Position numbers and translations under genes: made by a program. From the NCBI GenBank assembly GCA_013812655.1, contig JACCTC010000107.1, positions 1-47,403 on the forward strand: a DNA stretch of 47,403 nt. Direction: 5' to 3'. This document shows, one piece after another, positions 27,878 through 35,719 of the stretch. This DNA comes from Deltaproteobacteria bacterium (GTDB lineage Bacteria; Myxococcota_A; Polyangia; Haliangiales; Haliangiaceae). Under the pieces are notes generated by a model. The model ran no database searches and was not told the origin of the DNA. It worked only from the letters and a program-made list of their open reading frames with translations. Position 1 is the first letter of the stretch. Each line of letters opens with the position of its first letter.

Positions 27878-28849
27878 TCAGGGAGTTGGCAAGCCGCAGC
27901 GATACTTCGCCATCAGGCTCGGTGCGGTGCTCCCGGTATCGGACATCCGGTAGATCACGTCGGCGCGGGCCGCGATCGTCTCCGGGAAACCGATCGCGAG
28001 ATTCGCGAGCTTCTCGACCTTCGCGGTCGCGACGTCCTGCCAGTCGCCGACGCGATAGACCGTGCCAGCGTCGAACAGGTTCGAGCCGACGAGCAACCGG
28101 CCGTCGTCGGTGAACGCACAATCGGCGACCACGCCCGGCCGCGCGATCCGGATCGCATTCGCGTACTGCACGACGAGCTTGCCGCCTTCCTCGACGACGC
28201 AGTAGAGGTGGCCATCCGCCTTCGACGCCGCGAAGCCGATGCAGCCACCCGTGGACCCCGCGGGCGCGAGGCACAGCCCTTCGTAGTTGCGGCCGCAGTT
28301 CGTCGCGTTCGCGGCGCACACCATGCCACTGCCCTTTGGCGGCTGATCGCCCAGGCCACCACCCTTGCCGGCGAGGTCGATCGGGCCGAGCGGGTAGGGC
28401 TTGTCGACGAGCTCGAACCCGCCGGCGACGCGTGCATATGTATGGATCCAGCCCGGTGACGTGATGACGTGAAGGTGCCCGCCGCGGACCGCGATGCCCT
28501 CGAGATCCGAGCCGCCACCGCCGTGCGGTAGCTTGCCAGTCTCGCGGGTCTCGCCGGTCTCCGGATCGACAACGCCGTAGGCACCGTCGTTGCCGCTGTC
28601 GCTGATCACGACGAGCGCGAGCTTGCCGTCGATCTCGAGCCACGCCGCGCCGGATGCCTCGGGCACCGGCGTCGTCGTGGCGAACCCGAGCTGCTCGCAC
28701 GTCGGCTCGCGTGCCGCGCTGCCGCTGCCACCGCCGATCGCGCTGCCGCTGCTGGTACCGACCCCGGTCGCCGCGGGCTCGGACTTGCTGCACGCCAGCG
28801 CGCCGACGGTGAGGATCGCGAGGAGGCAGCGCACGCGTCGTCTTAACAC
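27878..28849 (-). CDS. Lipoprotein, propeller-like, unknown function
   Basis: A 323-residue lipoprotein: basic start, hydrophobic stretch and lipobox GALAC with Cys20, then a Ser/Gly linker (21-50). The mature part repeats short beta units (LEIDGKLALVVISDSG, DLEGIAVRGGHLHVITSPG, DDGRLLVGSNLF), consistent with a small beta-propeller, and has several Cys. No catalytic motif is recognised. Start GTG 28849 gives a complete signal peptide. It is divergent from queE; a palindromic GCTATAGC (28874-28881) lies between them and could provide a -10 in both directions. Confidence 0.78.
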   Translation of the reverse strand: MLRRRVRCLLAILTVGALACSKSEPAATGVGTSSGSAIGGGSGSAAREPTCEQLGFATTTPVPEASGAAWLEIDGKLALVVISDSGNDGAYGVVDPETGETRETGKLPHGGGGSDLEGIAVRGGHLHVITSPGWIHTYARVAGGFELVDKPYPLGPIDLAGKGGGLGDQPPKGSGMVCAANATNCGRNYEGLCLAPAGSTGGCIGFAASKADGHLYCVVEEGGKLVVQYANAIRIARPGVVADCAFTDDGRLLVGSNLFDAGTVYRVGDWQDVATAKVEKLANLAIGFPETIAARADVIYRMSDTGSTAPSLMAKYRCGLPTP

Positions 28850-28890
28850 GGCGCTCGCGGGCAGGCGCGAGGTGCTATAGCTCGGCCGTC

Positions 28891-29511
28891 GTGTCCGAGC
28901 GCCGATACCTCGTCAAGGAGATGTTCGGGCCCACGCTGCAAGGCGAGGGTGCGCATGCCGGACGTGCATGCGTGTTCCTGCGGTTCGCTGCCTGCAATAT
29001 CGCGTGTCACTGGTGTGATACCGACTTCGCCGCGGAGGGCGCGCAGAAGCTCGGCGCCGACGAGATCGTCGCGCGACTTCGCGAGCTCGATCGTCACGGC
29101 AGCAGGCACGTGATCGTCACCGGCGGCGAGCCGACGCTGCAGTGGGATGCGCCGCTCGCCGCCGCGATCCGCGATGCTGGGTTTCGCGTCCACATGGAGT
29201 CGAACGGGACACGCCCGCTCGCCGGGCCGGTCGACTGGCTGACGATCTCGCCGAAGCCGCAGTTTCATACCGGCAGCATCGCGCTCGCGCCCGGCGTCCC
29301 GGCAGACGAGATCAAGGTCGTGATCGACGACACCGTCGACGAGGCGGTGCTCGATCGCCACGCCGCGCGCTGGCGCTGCGAGCACTACTTCGTGCAGCCC
29401 TGCATGGATGACCGATACGCGCACCACCTCGCCCGCACGCTCGCCCTGATCGAGGCCCGGCCGCGCTGGCGGCTGTCGCTCCAGCTCCACAAGATCCTCG
29501 GCGTCCCGTAG
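28891..29511 (+). CDS. queE: 7-carboxy-7-deazaguanine synthase
   Basis: A 206-residue radical SAM enzyme of queuosine synthesis, converting 6-carboxy-tetrahydropterin to CDG. The cluster motif is C35-x3-C39-x2-C42 (CNIACHWCDTDF), followed by TGGEPTLQ and MESNGTRPL; the N-terminus FGPTLQGEGAHAGR is typical. Start is GTG 28891, with TATAGC (28876-28881) nine bases upstream. queC, queD and queF are not in the window. The distant DGQHR gene does not make this a DNA-modification locus. Confidence 0.95.
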   Translation: MSERRYLVKEMFGPTLQGEGAHAGRACVFLRFAACNIACHWCDTDFAAEGAQKLGADEIVARLRELDRHGSRHVIVTGGEPTLQWDAPLAAAIRDAGFRVHMESNGTRPLAGPVDWLTISPKPQFHTGSIALAPGVPADEIKVVIDDTVDEAVLDRHAARWRCEHYFVQPCMDDRYAHHLARTLALIEARPRWRLSLQLHKILGVP

Positions 29512-29576
29512 CCGCCGGGGCGTGGGCGAAATGCATCCCGTGCGCCAGCGCGCGGTAGGTGTATCCTGGAGGACGA

Positions 29577-29590
29577 AGATCCGCGGATCT
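29577..29590 (+). promoter_or_regulatory. 14-base palindrome in leader of acyltransferase gene
   Basis: AGATCCGCGGATCT is perfectly symmetrical. It starts about ten bases after TATCCT (29562-29567), a plausible -10, so it would lie at the very 5' end of the message or act as an operator at +3 to +17. Confidence 0.35.
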
Positions 29591-29596
29591 ACACGG

Positions 29597-32110
29597 ATGA
29601 CTGCGGGCATGCCCACTGCAACCTCGCGCCCCATGTCTGCCTCGCGCCCGTCGCTGGCGAAGGGTTTCATCGCCGAGCTCGACGGCCTGCGTGGGATCGC
29701 GATCCTGCTCGTGATCGTGCACCGGTTCTGGCCGCGCCCGGGCGTCGGCGTGATGGCGGACGCGGCCGGAGCCGGCTGGATCGGCGTCGACCTGTTCTTC
29801 GTGATCAGCGGGTTCTTGATCGCAGGCATCCTGCTCGAGACCCGCGGCGAGCCCGGCTACTTCCGCAACTTCTACGCGCGCCGCGTGCTCCGCATCTTCC
29901 CGCTGTTCTACCTGTTCGTCGGCGGCGTGCTGATCGCGTTCTCGGGTAACCCGGAGTTCCGCGAGCACGCCGGCTCGCCGATCTGGTACCTGCTGCACCT
30001 CGGCAACATCCCCGAGTCGATTCTCGCTCACGACGTCCCGTACTGGCTCGCGCCGGTGTGGTCGCTCGCGATCGAGGAGCAGTTCTACCTGACGTTCCCG
30101 CTCGTCGTCGCGCTCGTCCGCCCGCACCGGCTCGGCACGCTGCTCGTCGGGATGCTGATCGCGGCACCGGTGATCCGGCTCGTGTCGATGCTGATCGCGC
30201 CCGACCACGAGCGCGTGCAGTACATGTTCACGCTGTGCCGGCTCGACACGATCGCGATCGGCTGCCTGCTCGCGGTGATCGTCCGCCGGATCGACGTCGA
30301 GCGCCATCGCCAGCGCATCGTCCAGGTCGCCGGCGTGATCGTCGCGGCGAGCGCGGTGTTTGCCGTCGTCACCGGGCTCGATCGGACGACCGAGATCGGC
30401 CGCACGATCGGGTACAGCGTCGTCGCCTTCGGGTGCGCCGCGACCGTCGCCCTCGTCGTGCTCTACCGCGATACCCCGCAGGCCGCGATCCTGCGGTTCG
30501 CGCCGCTCGCGTACCTCGGCAAGCTGTGCTTCGGCCTCTACCTGCTCCATCGCCCCGCCGACACCATCGTCAGCGCGATCGCCGCGCGCCTCGGGCTCGA
30601 GGGCGATCTGTGGTTGATGCCGGCGAAGTTTGCGCTCGCGGTCGTGCTCGCGACGATCTCGTGGCACCTGATCGAGCGGCCGTTCCTGCGGCTCAAGAAT
30701 CTGTTCTCGTCGGCGCATCACCCCGCGAAGGATGATCCGGCGCTGACCGGCGGCAGCGCCTCGCCGCTCCGGCGCGTGCTGCGGTTCGTCGGGCTGTCGG
30801 GCCTCGTCGTCATGCTCGCGACCGGCTGCCGCTCGGGCTCGCTCGTGACCGGCGATGGCGATGGTGGCGGTGGCGACGACGCGATGGTCGACGGCCCGGA
30901 GGACGGCGGCACCGACGCGCAGGATCCCGACGCCGGCACCACGACCCCCGAAGGCACCGTGCTCTACCCCGAGAACCGCCGCCACTCGCCGTTGACCGCA
31001 GGCATCGCGATGCGGCTACAGGCGATCGCGGCGACGGCAGCGCACGATCCCCGGATCTTCGCGAAGGTCGGCGACTCGATCACCTCGAGCACGGAGTTCA
31101 TCCGCTGCTTCGATGGCGGCACCGTCGATCTCGGCGCCCACGCTGGCCTCGGCTCGACGATCAATTACTTCCTCCAGGGCAACGCCGGCGGCGGCTCGCC
31201 CTACGAGCGCAACAGCTACGTCGCGGTCGGCGGCACCACGACGCGCGACGCGCTGACCGGCACCCCGACCCCGCTGGACCGCGAGTACACCGCGATCGAT
31301 CCGCGCTACGCGGTCGTGCTGTTCGGTACCAACGACAACCGCTACGGCCGCAGCGTCGACGACTTCGGGTCGGACCTGTGGGCGATCGTCGATCGCACGA
31401 TCGCGCGCGGCATCATCCCGATCATGTCGTCGATGCCGTCGGTCGACGGCGATCCAGGCACCGATGCGCGGATCCCGACGTTCAACCGCGTGATCCGGGC
31501 GATCGCCCAGGGCCGTGCCGTACCGTTCATCGATCTTCACCGCGACCTGCTGCCGCTGCCCCGCCGCGGGCTCTCGACCGACGGCATCCACCCATCGACG
31601 GCGCCCGGCGGCCCGTGCCAGCTCACCGCGTCGGGCCTGGCGTACGGCTACAATGTTCGCAACCTCGTCACCATCGAGGCGCTCACCCGCACCGTGGCCG
31701 CGCTCGGCGGCAATGCCGCGGATGCGACCGCGCCAATGCGCAGCGGGATCGGCACCGAGGCCGATCCCGTGATCGCGACGCTGCCCCTGGCCGATGTCGG
31801 GGACACCCGCAGCGGCGACTCACTCCACGCGCTCTACACCGGCTGCGGCTCGACCGCTACAGGCCGCGCGATCGTCTACAAGCTGCAGCTCGCCGCGCAG
31901 ACCACGCTCGAGGCGTTCGTCGTCGATCGCGATGCGACCGATGTCGACATCCACATCCTCACCGGCAGCCTCGCCGCCGCGTCGTGCGTGGCGGCCGGCG
32001 ACAAGACCGTCACCGCCACCGTGGGAGCCGGCACCGTCTACATCGTCGTCGATGCACGCAGCGCCACGACCGACGGCGAGTTCGCGCTCGTCGTCAACGC
32101 GAAGAACTAG
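29597..32110 (+). CDS. Membrane acyltransferase-3 / SGNH hydrolase / PPC fusion
   Basis: An 837-residue three-part protein (ATG 29597; other Met at 29609 and 29633 are possible). Residues about 22-375 are an OafA/YrhL-type acyltransferase-3 with about ten membrane helices, ELDGLRGIAILLVIVHRFW at its start and IGVDLFFVISGFLIAGIL. An extra helix (FVGLSGLVVMLATGC) then leads through an Asp/Gly-rich linker to a periplasmic SGNH domain: GDSIT (492-496), GTND (577-580), DGIH (662-665). The last ~100 residues resemble a PPC domain (DVDIHILTG, VYIVVDARS). Presumably it O-acylates a surface glycan. The helix ends like a lipobox, but Cys there is probably not lipidated. Confidence 0.88.
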   Translation: MTAGMPTATSRPMSASRPSLAKGFIAELDGLRGIAILLVIVHRFWPRPGVGVMADAAGAGWIGVDLFFVISGFLIAGILLETRGEPGYFRNFYARRVLRIFPLFYLFVGGVLIAFSGNPEFREHAGSPIWYLLHLGNIPESILAHDVPYWLAPVWSLAIEEQFYLTFPLVVALVRPHRLGTLLVGMLIAAPVIRLVSMLIAPDHERVQYMFTLCRLDTIAIGCLLAVIVRRIDVERHRQRIVQVAGVIVAASAVFAVVTGLDRTTEIGRTIGYSVVAFGCAATVALVVLYRDTPQAAILRFAPLAYLGKLCFGLYLLHRPADTIVSAIAARLGLEGDLWLMPAKFALAVVLATISWHLIERPFLRLKNLFSSAHHPAKDDPALTGGSASPLRRVLRFVGLSGLVVMLATGCRSGSLVTGDGDGGGGDDAMVDGPEDGGTDAQDPDAGTTTPEGTVLYPENRRHSPLTAGIAMRLQAIAATAAHDPRIFAKVGDSITSSTEFIRCFDGGTVDLGAHAGLGSTINYFLQGNAGGGSPYERNSYVAVGGTTTRDALTGTPTPLDREYTAIDPRYAVVLFGTNDNRYGRSVDDFGSDLWAIVDRTIARGIIPIMSSMPSVDGDPGTDARIPTFNRVIRAIAQGRAVPFIDLHRDLLPLPRRGLSTDGIHPSTAPGGPCQLTASGLAYGYNVRNLVTIEALTRTVAALGGNAADATAPMRSGIGTEADPVIATLPLADVGDTRSGDSLHALYTGCGSTATGRAIVYKLQLAAQTTLEAFVVDRDATDVDIHILTGSLAAASCVAAGDKTVTATVGAGTVYIVVDARSATTDGEFALVVNAKN

Positions 32111-32643
32111 CCACATCGTCTCGCGTTGCCGTAGCACCCGCTCAGAGGTGAGATCTCAGTGCAGTTCCCGACGTGGCGCAAACCTCCTGGCACCGAGGCT
32201 GCCGTGAGCGGGTCGCTCGCGACCGACGAAATCTCCAATGTGGGCAGGTCTCCTAGCGCCGGGCTCGCGGAGGACACGCCGACGCGCATCGCGAGCCTGG
32301 TGACTGCGCGGACCTCCCGTCGGAGCGCGCAGCGCTCGCAGAGGATCCGGACGACGCCGGTAACGCGAACGCGGTGCTCGATGTGATTCGTGACCTCGCC
32401 TCAGTCCCACGTGGAACCGCGATGTCTGGCTCGCGACTGGTGGGAGCCACAGCTGATCCCCTCGGTTCGGAGCTCTGCGAGCGTCGCGCGTTCTATGTCG
32501 GGAGGATCGTGGAACCGCGTGGCTGGCGCTACGGAAGCTTGAACCTCGAGAGACCGTTGATACTGATGCCGTAGCAATGCTCGGTGTCAGCGGCGACGAG
32601 CATCGAACGTGCGCAGGCGGAGTTCACTTGCCGCGCGTCCCCG
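32111..32643. other. 533 bases without a convincing gene
   Basis: No frame shows a recognisable domain. The best open stretch is 32257-32577 on the plus strand, which includes DLPSERAALAEDPDDAGNAN and would start only from GTG 32374; codon use weakens toward the end. Likely decayed sequence at the edge of a transferred region. Confidence 0.5.
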
Positions 32644-33540
32644 CTAGACACGTCCCTCCAGCAAGACCGGAGAATCTAGTTCGACGCTCGCGTGCATCAG
32701 GATGTTGCCGGTTGCTGAGAAGATCATGTCAGCGAGGTAGACCTTGCCTGGATAGGTTTGGGACCAGGCGAGCTGGCCGGTGCTGTCGTACCGATCAAGC
32801 TCCGAGGCCTCCGCCATGGGCTTCGCATAGAACCAGCCACCTTGGGGATCCGCAAAGGTCGTGCCCGACGTGACGCGAATGTCATCGACAACGTTGCCGG
32901 TCGAGTCGTAGCGCCAGCGGTGACCTCCACCGACCACGAACAGATCGCCGTTGGCTGCGTACCGGGTCGCGAGGATCTGAAGTTGCGTGGCCTCCCAGGC
33001 GGGCGTGCCATCGGGATGCAGGGAGCGAATCGTTGCCGTCCCGGCGAGCCCATCCCTGGAGATCAGCGAAATCGCGCCTAGCGGCGAGACATCGAACGGT
33101 GGGGACCAGTCGCGCTCGAACGGCTGCACCCAGATCCGATTCAGGTTCGCATCGTAACTGGCTAGCAGCGACGCTCCTCCCCAGAGGACGATCGTGTTCC
33201 CGGCATCGTCGGTCCTCAGCTCTGTGCGTGCACCACCACCGGATAGGTCAGCTTCGTCGGCCGCCGCGATTCCAAGCACTGCACCATCAGCGCTCACGTG
33301 TGCAAGCTGCGACCCCTCGAGCATCTGATCGCCGATGCGAACAGGAGTGTCTGGACCGACGTGCACGGCCACAACGAAGCTGCCATCGCTCCGTCGAATG
33401 GCTGTGCTGTTTGCGAGGACCCAGCCATCGATCGCGAAATGCTGCAACGACACTGACCAGTCGGGCTTCTCGGCGTCCTCTGCCGGTTCCGAACAATTGA
33501 CCAGACACGCAACGGCGAGCACACCTGCGAGCTCGCGCAT
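32644..33540 (-). CDS. Lipoprotein, propeller-like, unknown function
   Basis: A 298-residue protein with a short signal and lipobox-like ACLVNC (Cys16; Asn before the Cys is unusual). The mature part repeats beta units such as [26 protein letters not shown]-type and [15 protein letters not shown], resembling the YDSTG / SADGAVL repeats of myxobacterial propeller lipoproteins. TAGTAC (33555-33550) lies nine bases before the ATG. AT content is slightly higher than the window average, and the gene sits between two decayed stretches, so it may be part of the accessory block. Confidence 0.75.
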   Translation of the reverse strand: MRELAGVLAVACLVNCSEPAEDAEKPDWSVSLQHFAIDGWVLANSTAIRRSDGSFVVAVHVGPDTPVRIGDQMLEGSQLAHVSADGAVLGIAAADEADLSGGGARTELRTDDAGNTIVLWGGASLLASYDANLNRIWVQPFERDWSPPFDVSPLGAISLISRDGLAGTATIRSLHPDGTPAWEATQLQILATRYAANGDLFVVGGGHRWRYDSTGNVVDDIRVTSGTTFADPQGGWFYAKPMAEASELDRYDSTGQLAWSQTYPGKVYLADMIFSATGNILMHASVELDSPVLLEGRV

Positions 33541-33597
33541 CCGTCGACGGTACTATGGATTTCTGTTCTCGCGACGGAGAACTCAGTCCCAGGTTGC

Positions 33598-33815
33598 GAC
33601 TTCGGCTGCGGAACGACGCGGAGGTACGGCTTGACCGTCTTCCAGCCGTTCGGGAACAGCGTCTTCGCGTCGCATCGTTCACCGAGGCCGCGATGATCAC
33701 GTCTCTGGCCCTGCTTCCAGTCCGACGGCATCGCGACCTTGTGCTTCGCGGTCAGCTGCAGCGAGTCGATCACGCGCAGCAGCTCGTCGAAGTTGCGACC
33801 CGTGCTCGCCGGGTA
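33598..33815 (-). pseudogene. 1-Cys peroxiredoxin (Prx6 type), C-terminal part
   Basis: The minus strand reads [20 protein letters not shown], then [16 protein letters not shown], and later [19 protein letters not shown] ending PQPKS, the classic C-terminus of AhpC/TSA-Prx6 proteins. Between them the frame shifts (the stretch [11 protein letters not shown] is in another frame), so at least two indels are present. The preceding part of the same protein is found next to it on the opposite strand. Confidence 0.85.
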
Positions 33816-33817
33816 GG

Positions 33818-33949
33818 TCGCTGATCGCCGATCACGACAAGAAGGTTTCGGACCTCTACGGGATGATCCATCCCAACGCGAACGACACGCAGACCGCGCG
33901 CTCCGTGTTCGTGATCGGTCCCGACAAGAAGATCAAGCTGACGCTCGCA
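33818..33949 (+). pseudogene. 1-Cys peroxiredoxin, middle part in inverted orientation
   Basis: The plus strand reads [20 protein letters not shown], then [20 protein letters not shown] and LTLA, the segment that directly precedes YPASTG in intact Prx6-type proteins. It lies head-to-head with the C-terminal part. Flipping 33816-33949 joins LTLA to YPAST in frame. The N-terminal half with the active Cys is absent. Confidence 0.85.
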
Positions 33950-34050
33950 TCGCGGCCTCCTGTGTTCGAATGCGACCGTCTTGGCCGTGGCCCGCGGGAG
34001 CAGAGCGCGTTCGGGGTGGAGCTCGCGTCGCCGGACCATCCACTTGCCTG

Positions 34051-34068
34051 TTATCCCGATCGGGATAA
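34051..34068. promoter_or_regulatory. HipB operator O1 (predicted)
   Basis: TTATCCCGATCGGGATAA is a perfect 18-base palindrome centred at 34059.5, about 90 bases before hipB. It has the TATCC...GGATA arms known for HipB operators, but a six-base centre instead of the eight-base one in E. coli hipBA. Confidence 0.85.
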
Positions 34069-34100
34069 TCCAGCGTTCGCCGAGGCATCTGGAGGCCCGG

Positions 34101-34110
34101 TCGCTAGCGA
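34101..34110. other. Short palindrome between operators
   Basis: TCGCTAGCGA is symmetrical and lies just upstream of the hipB -35 (34114-34119). No link to the HipB sites is evident. Confidence 0.25.
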
Positions 34111-34113
34111 TCC

Positions 34114-34142
34114 TTGGCGATTCATCCCGAACGGGATAATAT
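34114..34142 (+). promoter_or_regulatory. hipBST promoter
   Basis: TTGGCG (34114-34119), 17-base spacer, TAATAT (34137-34142). The -10 overlaps operator O2, and the expected start of transcription falls at or within a base or two of the hipB ATG (34149), so the message would be leaderless and directly blocked by HipB. Confidence 0.6.
34124..34137. promoter_or_regulatory. HipB operator O2 (predicted)
   Basis: ATCCCGAACGGGAT, the same arms as O1 with an asymmetric AA centre, centred at 34130.5. It sits between the -35 and -10 of the hip promoter. Confidence 0.8.
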
Positions 34143-34148
34143 CATCGC

Positions 34149-34421
34149 ATGGCGGCACGAAAGGGAGACTCAGCTCGCAAGAAGACCTCGAAGTATCCCG
34201 ATCGGGATAACGAGATCAGCTCGTTCGTGCGCCAGCGCCGTCGCACGGAGCGGTTGACCCAGCGCACGCTTGCCGAGCTCGCCGGGGTTGCTCCGCGGGT
34301 CATCTGGGAGCTCGAGCATCGCAAGGCGACGATGCGAATGGATGTCGTGAACGCGGTGCTGCGCGTGTTCGGCAAGACCTTGGGTGTCGTCGATGCGGCG
34401 CGGCCGGAGGTCGATGAATGA
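34149..34421 (+). CDS. hipB: HipB-type antitoxin/repressor
   Basis: A 90-residue helix-turn-helix protein of the Xre/HipB family. After a Lys-rich N-terminal arm (1-14), residues about 26-80 form the DNA-binding domain: LTQRTLAELAGVAPRVIWEL holds helices 2 and 3. In HipBST systems HipB binds DNA and boosts the antitoxin effect of HipS. The ATG lies six bases after the -10 hexamer, so translation may be leaderless. Operator O3 is inside the coding region (codons 16-21). The stop overlaps the hipS start as ATGA. Confidence 0.9.
   Translation: MAARKGDSARKKTSKYPDRDNEISSFVRQRRRTERLTQRTLAELAGVAPRVIWELEHRKATMRMDVVNAVLRVFGKTLGVVDAARPEVDE
34194..34210. promoter_or_regulatory. HipB operator O3 (predicted), inside hipB
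   Basis: TATCCCGATCGGGATA (34194-34209) is a perfect palindrome centred at 34201.5, exactly 71 bp from O2, which is itself 71 bp from O1. It encodes KYPDRDNE in HipB, so DNA and protein constraints overlap. Confidence 0.8.
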
Positions 34422-34744
34422 GCCGGCGCGGAATCATCCAACTTGCCGGCAAGCGGGTCGGCATCCTCGACGAGACGGCCGACGGCACGCGTTTCACCTA
34501 TGACAGCGCATGGCTCGCGAGAACAGACGCGGTGCCCGTCTCGCTCACGCTGCCGTTGCGAGAAGAACCGTACGACAGCAAGGGCCTTCACCCGTTCTTC
34601 GAGAACTTGTTGCCCGAGGGCTGGCTGCTCGAGATCTCGACCGCGAAGTTGAAGATTCCCAAGGACGACGCCTTCGGGCTGCTGCTTGCGACCTGCGCGG
34701 ATTGCGTCGGCGCCGTCGAGGTCCTCAACGAGGTCGACGCGTGA
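34418..34744 (+). CDS. hipS: HipS, small antitoxin equal to the HipA N-terminal subdomain
   Basis: A 108-residue protein matching the N-subdomain 1 of HipA that is missing from short HipT kinases. The block VSLTLPLREEPYDSKGLHPF, then FENLLPEGWLLE, is the HipA N-terminal signature (P-F-x-x-L-L-P-E-G). In the E. coli O127:H6 HipBST system this small protein, not HipB, is the main antitoxin. It overlaps hipB by four bases (ATGA) and hipT by four (GTGA), so all three are translationally coupled in the order B-S-T. Confidence 0.9.
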   Translation: MSRRGIIQLAGKRVGILDETADGTRFTYDSAWLARTDAVPVSLTLPLREEPYDSKGLHPFFENLLPEGWLLEISTAKLKIPKDDAFGLLLATCADCVGAVEVLNEVDA

Positions 34745-35661
34745 ACGCGTGCTGGGCGTGCCTCCGCGCGATCGACGGTGGCAGCCGCTATCACACGGGC
34801 TGTTTGCGCGAGCTGTTCGGCGTGACGAAAGCGCCGGCGATCGATGTCGAGCTGGCCAAGCTCCACACGCTCGCGCTTGCGATGGTCGGCCACACGTCGC
34901 TGTCGGGAATCCAACGGAAGATTTCGCTACGCCTCGCGGCAGAGAGCCGAACCCTTCAGGTCGCCGCTGACGGGGGGCTCTTCATCCTCAAGCCGCAGGC
35001 CCAGACGTTTCCCTCGCTGCCCGAGAACGAGCACGTCACGATGCGGATCGCCCAGCGAGTCGGGATCACCATGCCGCCGTGCGCGTTGATCGAGCTCAAG
35101 GATGGCTCGCTCGCTTACATCGTGAAGCGATTTGATCGCCTCGAGGGAGGGCGCAAGCTCCAGCAAGAAGACTTCTGCCAGCTTGCGGGCAAGGCGCCCA
35201 AAGACAAGTACACCGGGTCCGCGGAGCTGTGCGCGAAGCTGGTGCTGCGATATGCGAGCGCGCCGATTGTCGACGCGCAGAGATTATTCCGCGTGCTCGC
35301 GTTCACGTGGTGGACGGGCAACGGCGACATGCACCTCAAGAACTTCTCGTTGCTGCGTGGCGAGGACGGCATGTATCGCCTATCCCCGGCCTACGATCTG
35401 CTGTCGACGGTGCTGGTCATTGTAGATGATCAGCTCGCGCTATCGGTCGGCGGAACGAAGAAGCAAGTGGGACGCAAGAAATGGCTCGACCTCGCGGCGC
35501 AGTGCCAGTTGAAGCCTGTGGTTGCCGAGCGCGTCCTGCGCGAGCTTCGGGACGCGACCGATGACGCGATCACGTTGATCGAAGCGAGCCTGCTACCCGC
35601 AGACATGAAGGCGGCGTATCGAGAGCTCGTACGTGAGCGGGCGGCGGCGTGGGCGCGTTGA
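34741..35661 (+). CDS. hipT: HipT Ser/Thr kinase toxin
   Basis: A 306-residue HipA-like kinase lacking the N-terminal subdomain. GTG 34741 overlaps the hipS stop. The Gly-rich loop GHTSLSGIQRK carries S53-L54-S55, the S-x-S autophosphorylation motif typical of HipT (SIS in E. coli O127:H6). ATP-site Lys84 is in FILKP, catalytic Asp196 in NGDMHLKN, and Asp219 in SPAYDLLST. The N-terminus has C4-x2-C7 and H18-x2-C21, a possible zinc knuckle seen in many split HipA proteins. The known HipT phosphorylates tryptophanyl-tRNA synthetase; the target here is unknown. All key residues are present, so it is likely active. Confidence 0.92.
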   Translation: MNACWACLRAIDGGSRYHTGCLRELFGVTKAPAIDVELAKLHTLALAMVGHTSLSGIQRKISLRLAAESRTLQVAADGGLFILKPQAQTFPSLPENEHVTMRIAQRVGITMPPCALIELKDGSLAYIVKRFDRLEGGRKLQQEDFCQLAGKAPKDKYTGSAELCAKLVLRYASAPIVDAQRLFRVLAFTWWTGNGDMHLKNFSLLRGEDGMYRLSPAYDLLSTVLVIVDDQLALSVGGTKKQVGRKKWLDLAAQCQLKPVVAERVLRELRDATDDAITLIEASLLPADMKAAYRELVRERAAAWAR

Positions 35662-35719
35662 GCACGGCGAACCGTCCGCATGCGCAGGCGGTCACGGCAA
35701 CCAGCGCGATCGAGGGCAA

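Noticed and set aside
30781-30835. Second start of a lipoprotein gene inside the acyltransferase (signal ending MLATGC)
   Set aside because: The frame is continuous and an eleventh helix leading to a periplasmic SGNH domain is the known arrangement in this family.
32107-32289. Minus-strand frame with leucine-rich-repeat-like text (LPTLEISSVASDPL)
   Set aside because: Too short and isolated, with no repeat register; cannot be supported as an LRR gene.
32257-32577. Plus-strand open frame after the acyltransferase gene
   Set aside because: No start with supporting signal, no domain and fading codon bias; listed only as unexplained sequence.
33863-34210. 115-residue plus-strand frame overlapping the hip promoter
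   Set aside because: Its first 29 codons are the peroxiredoxin fragment; the rest reads through the operators and overlaps hipB out of frame.
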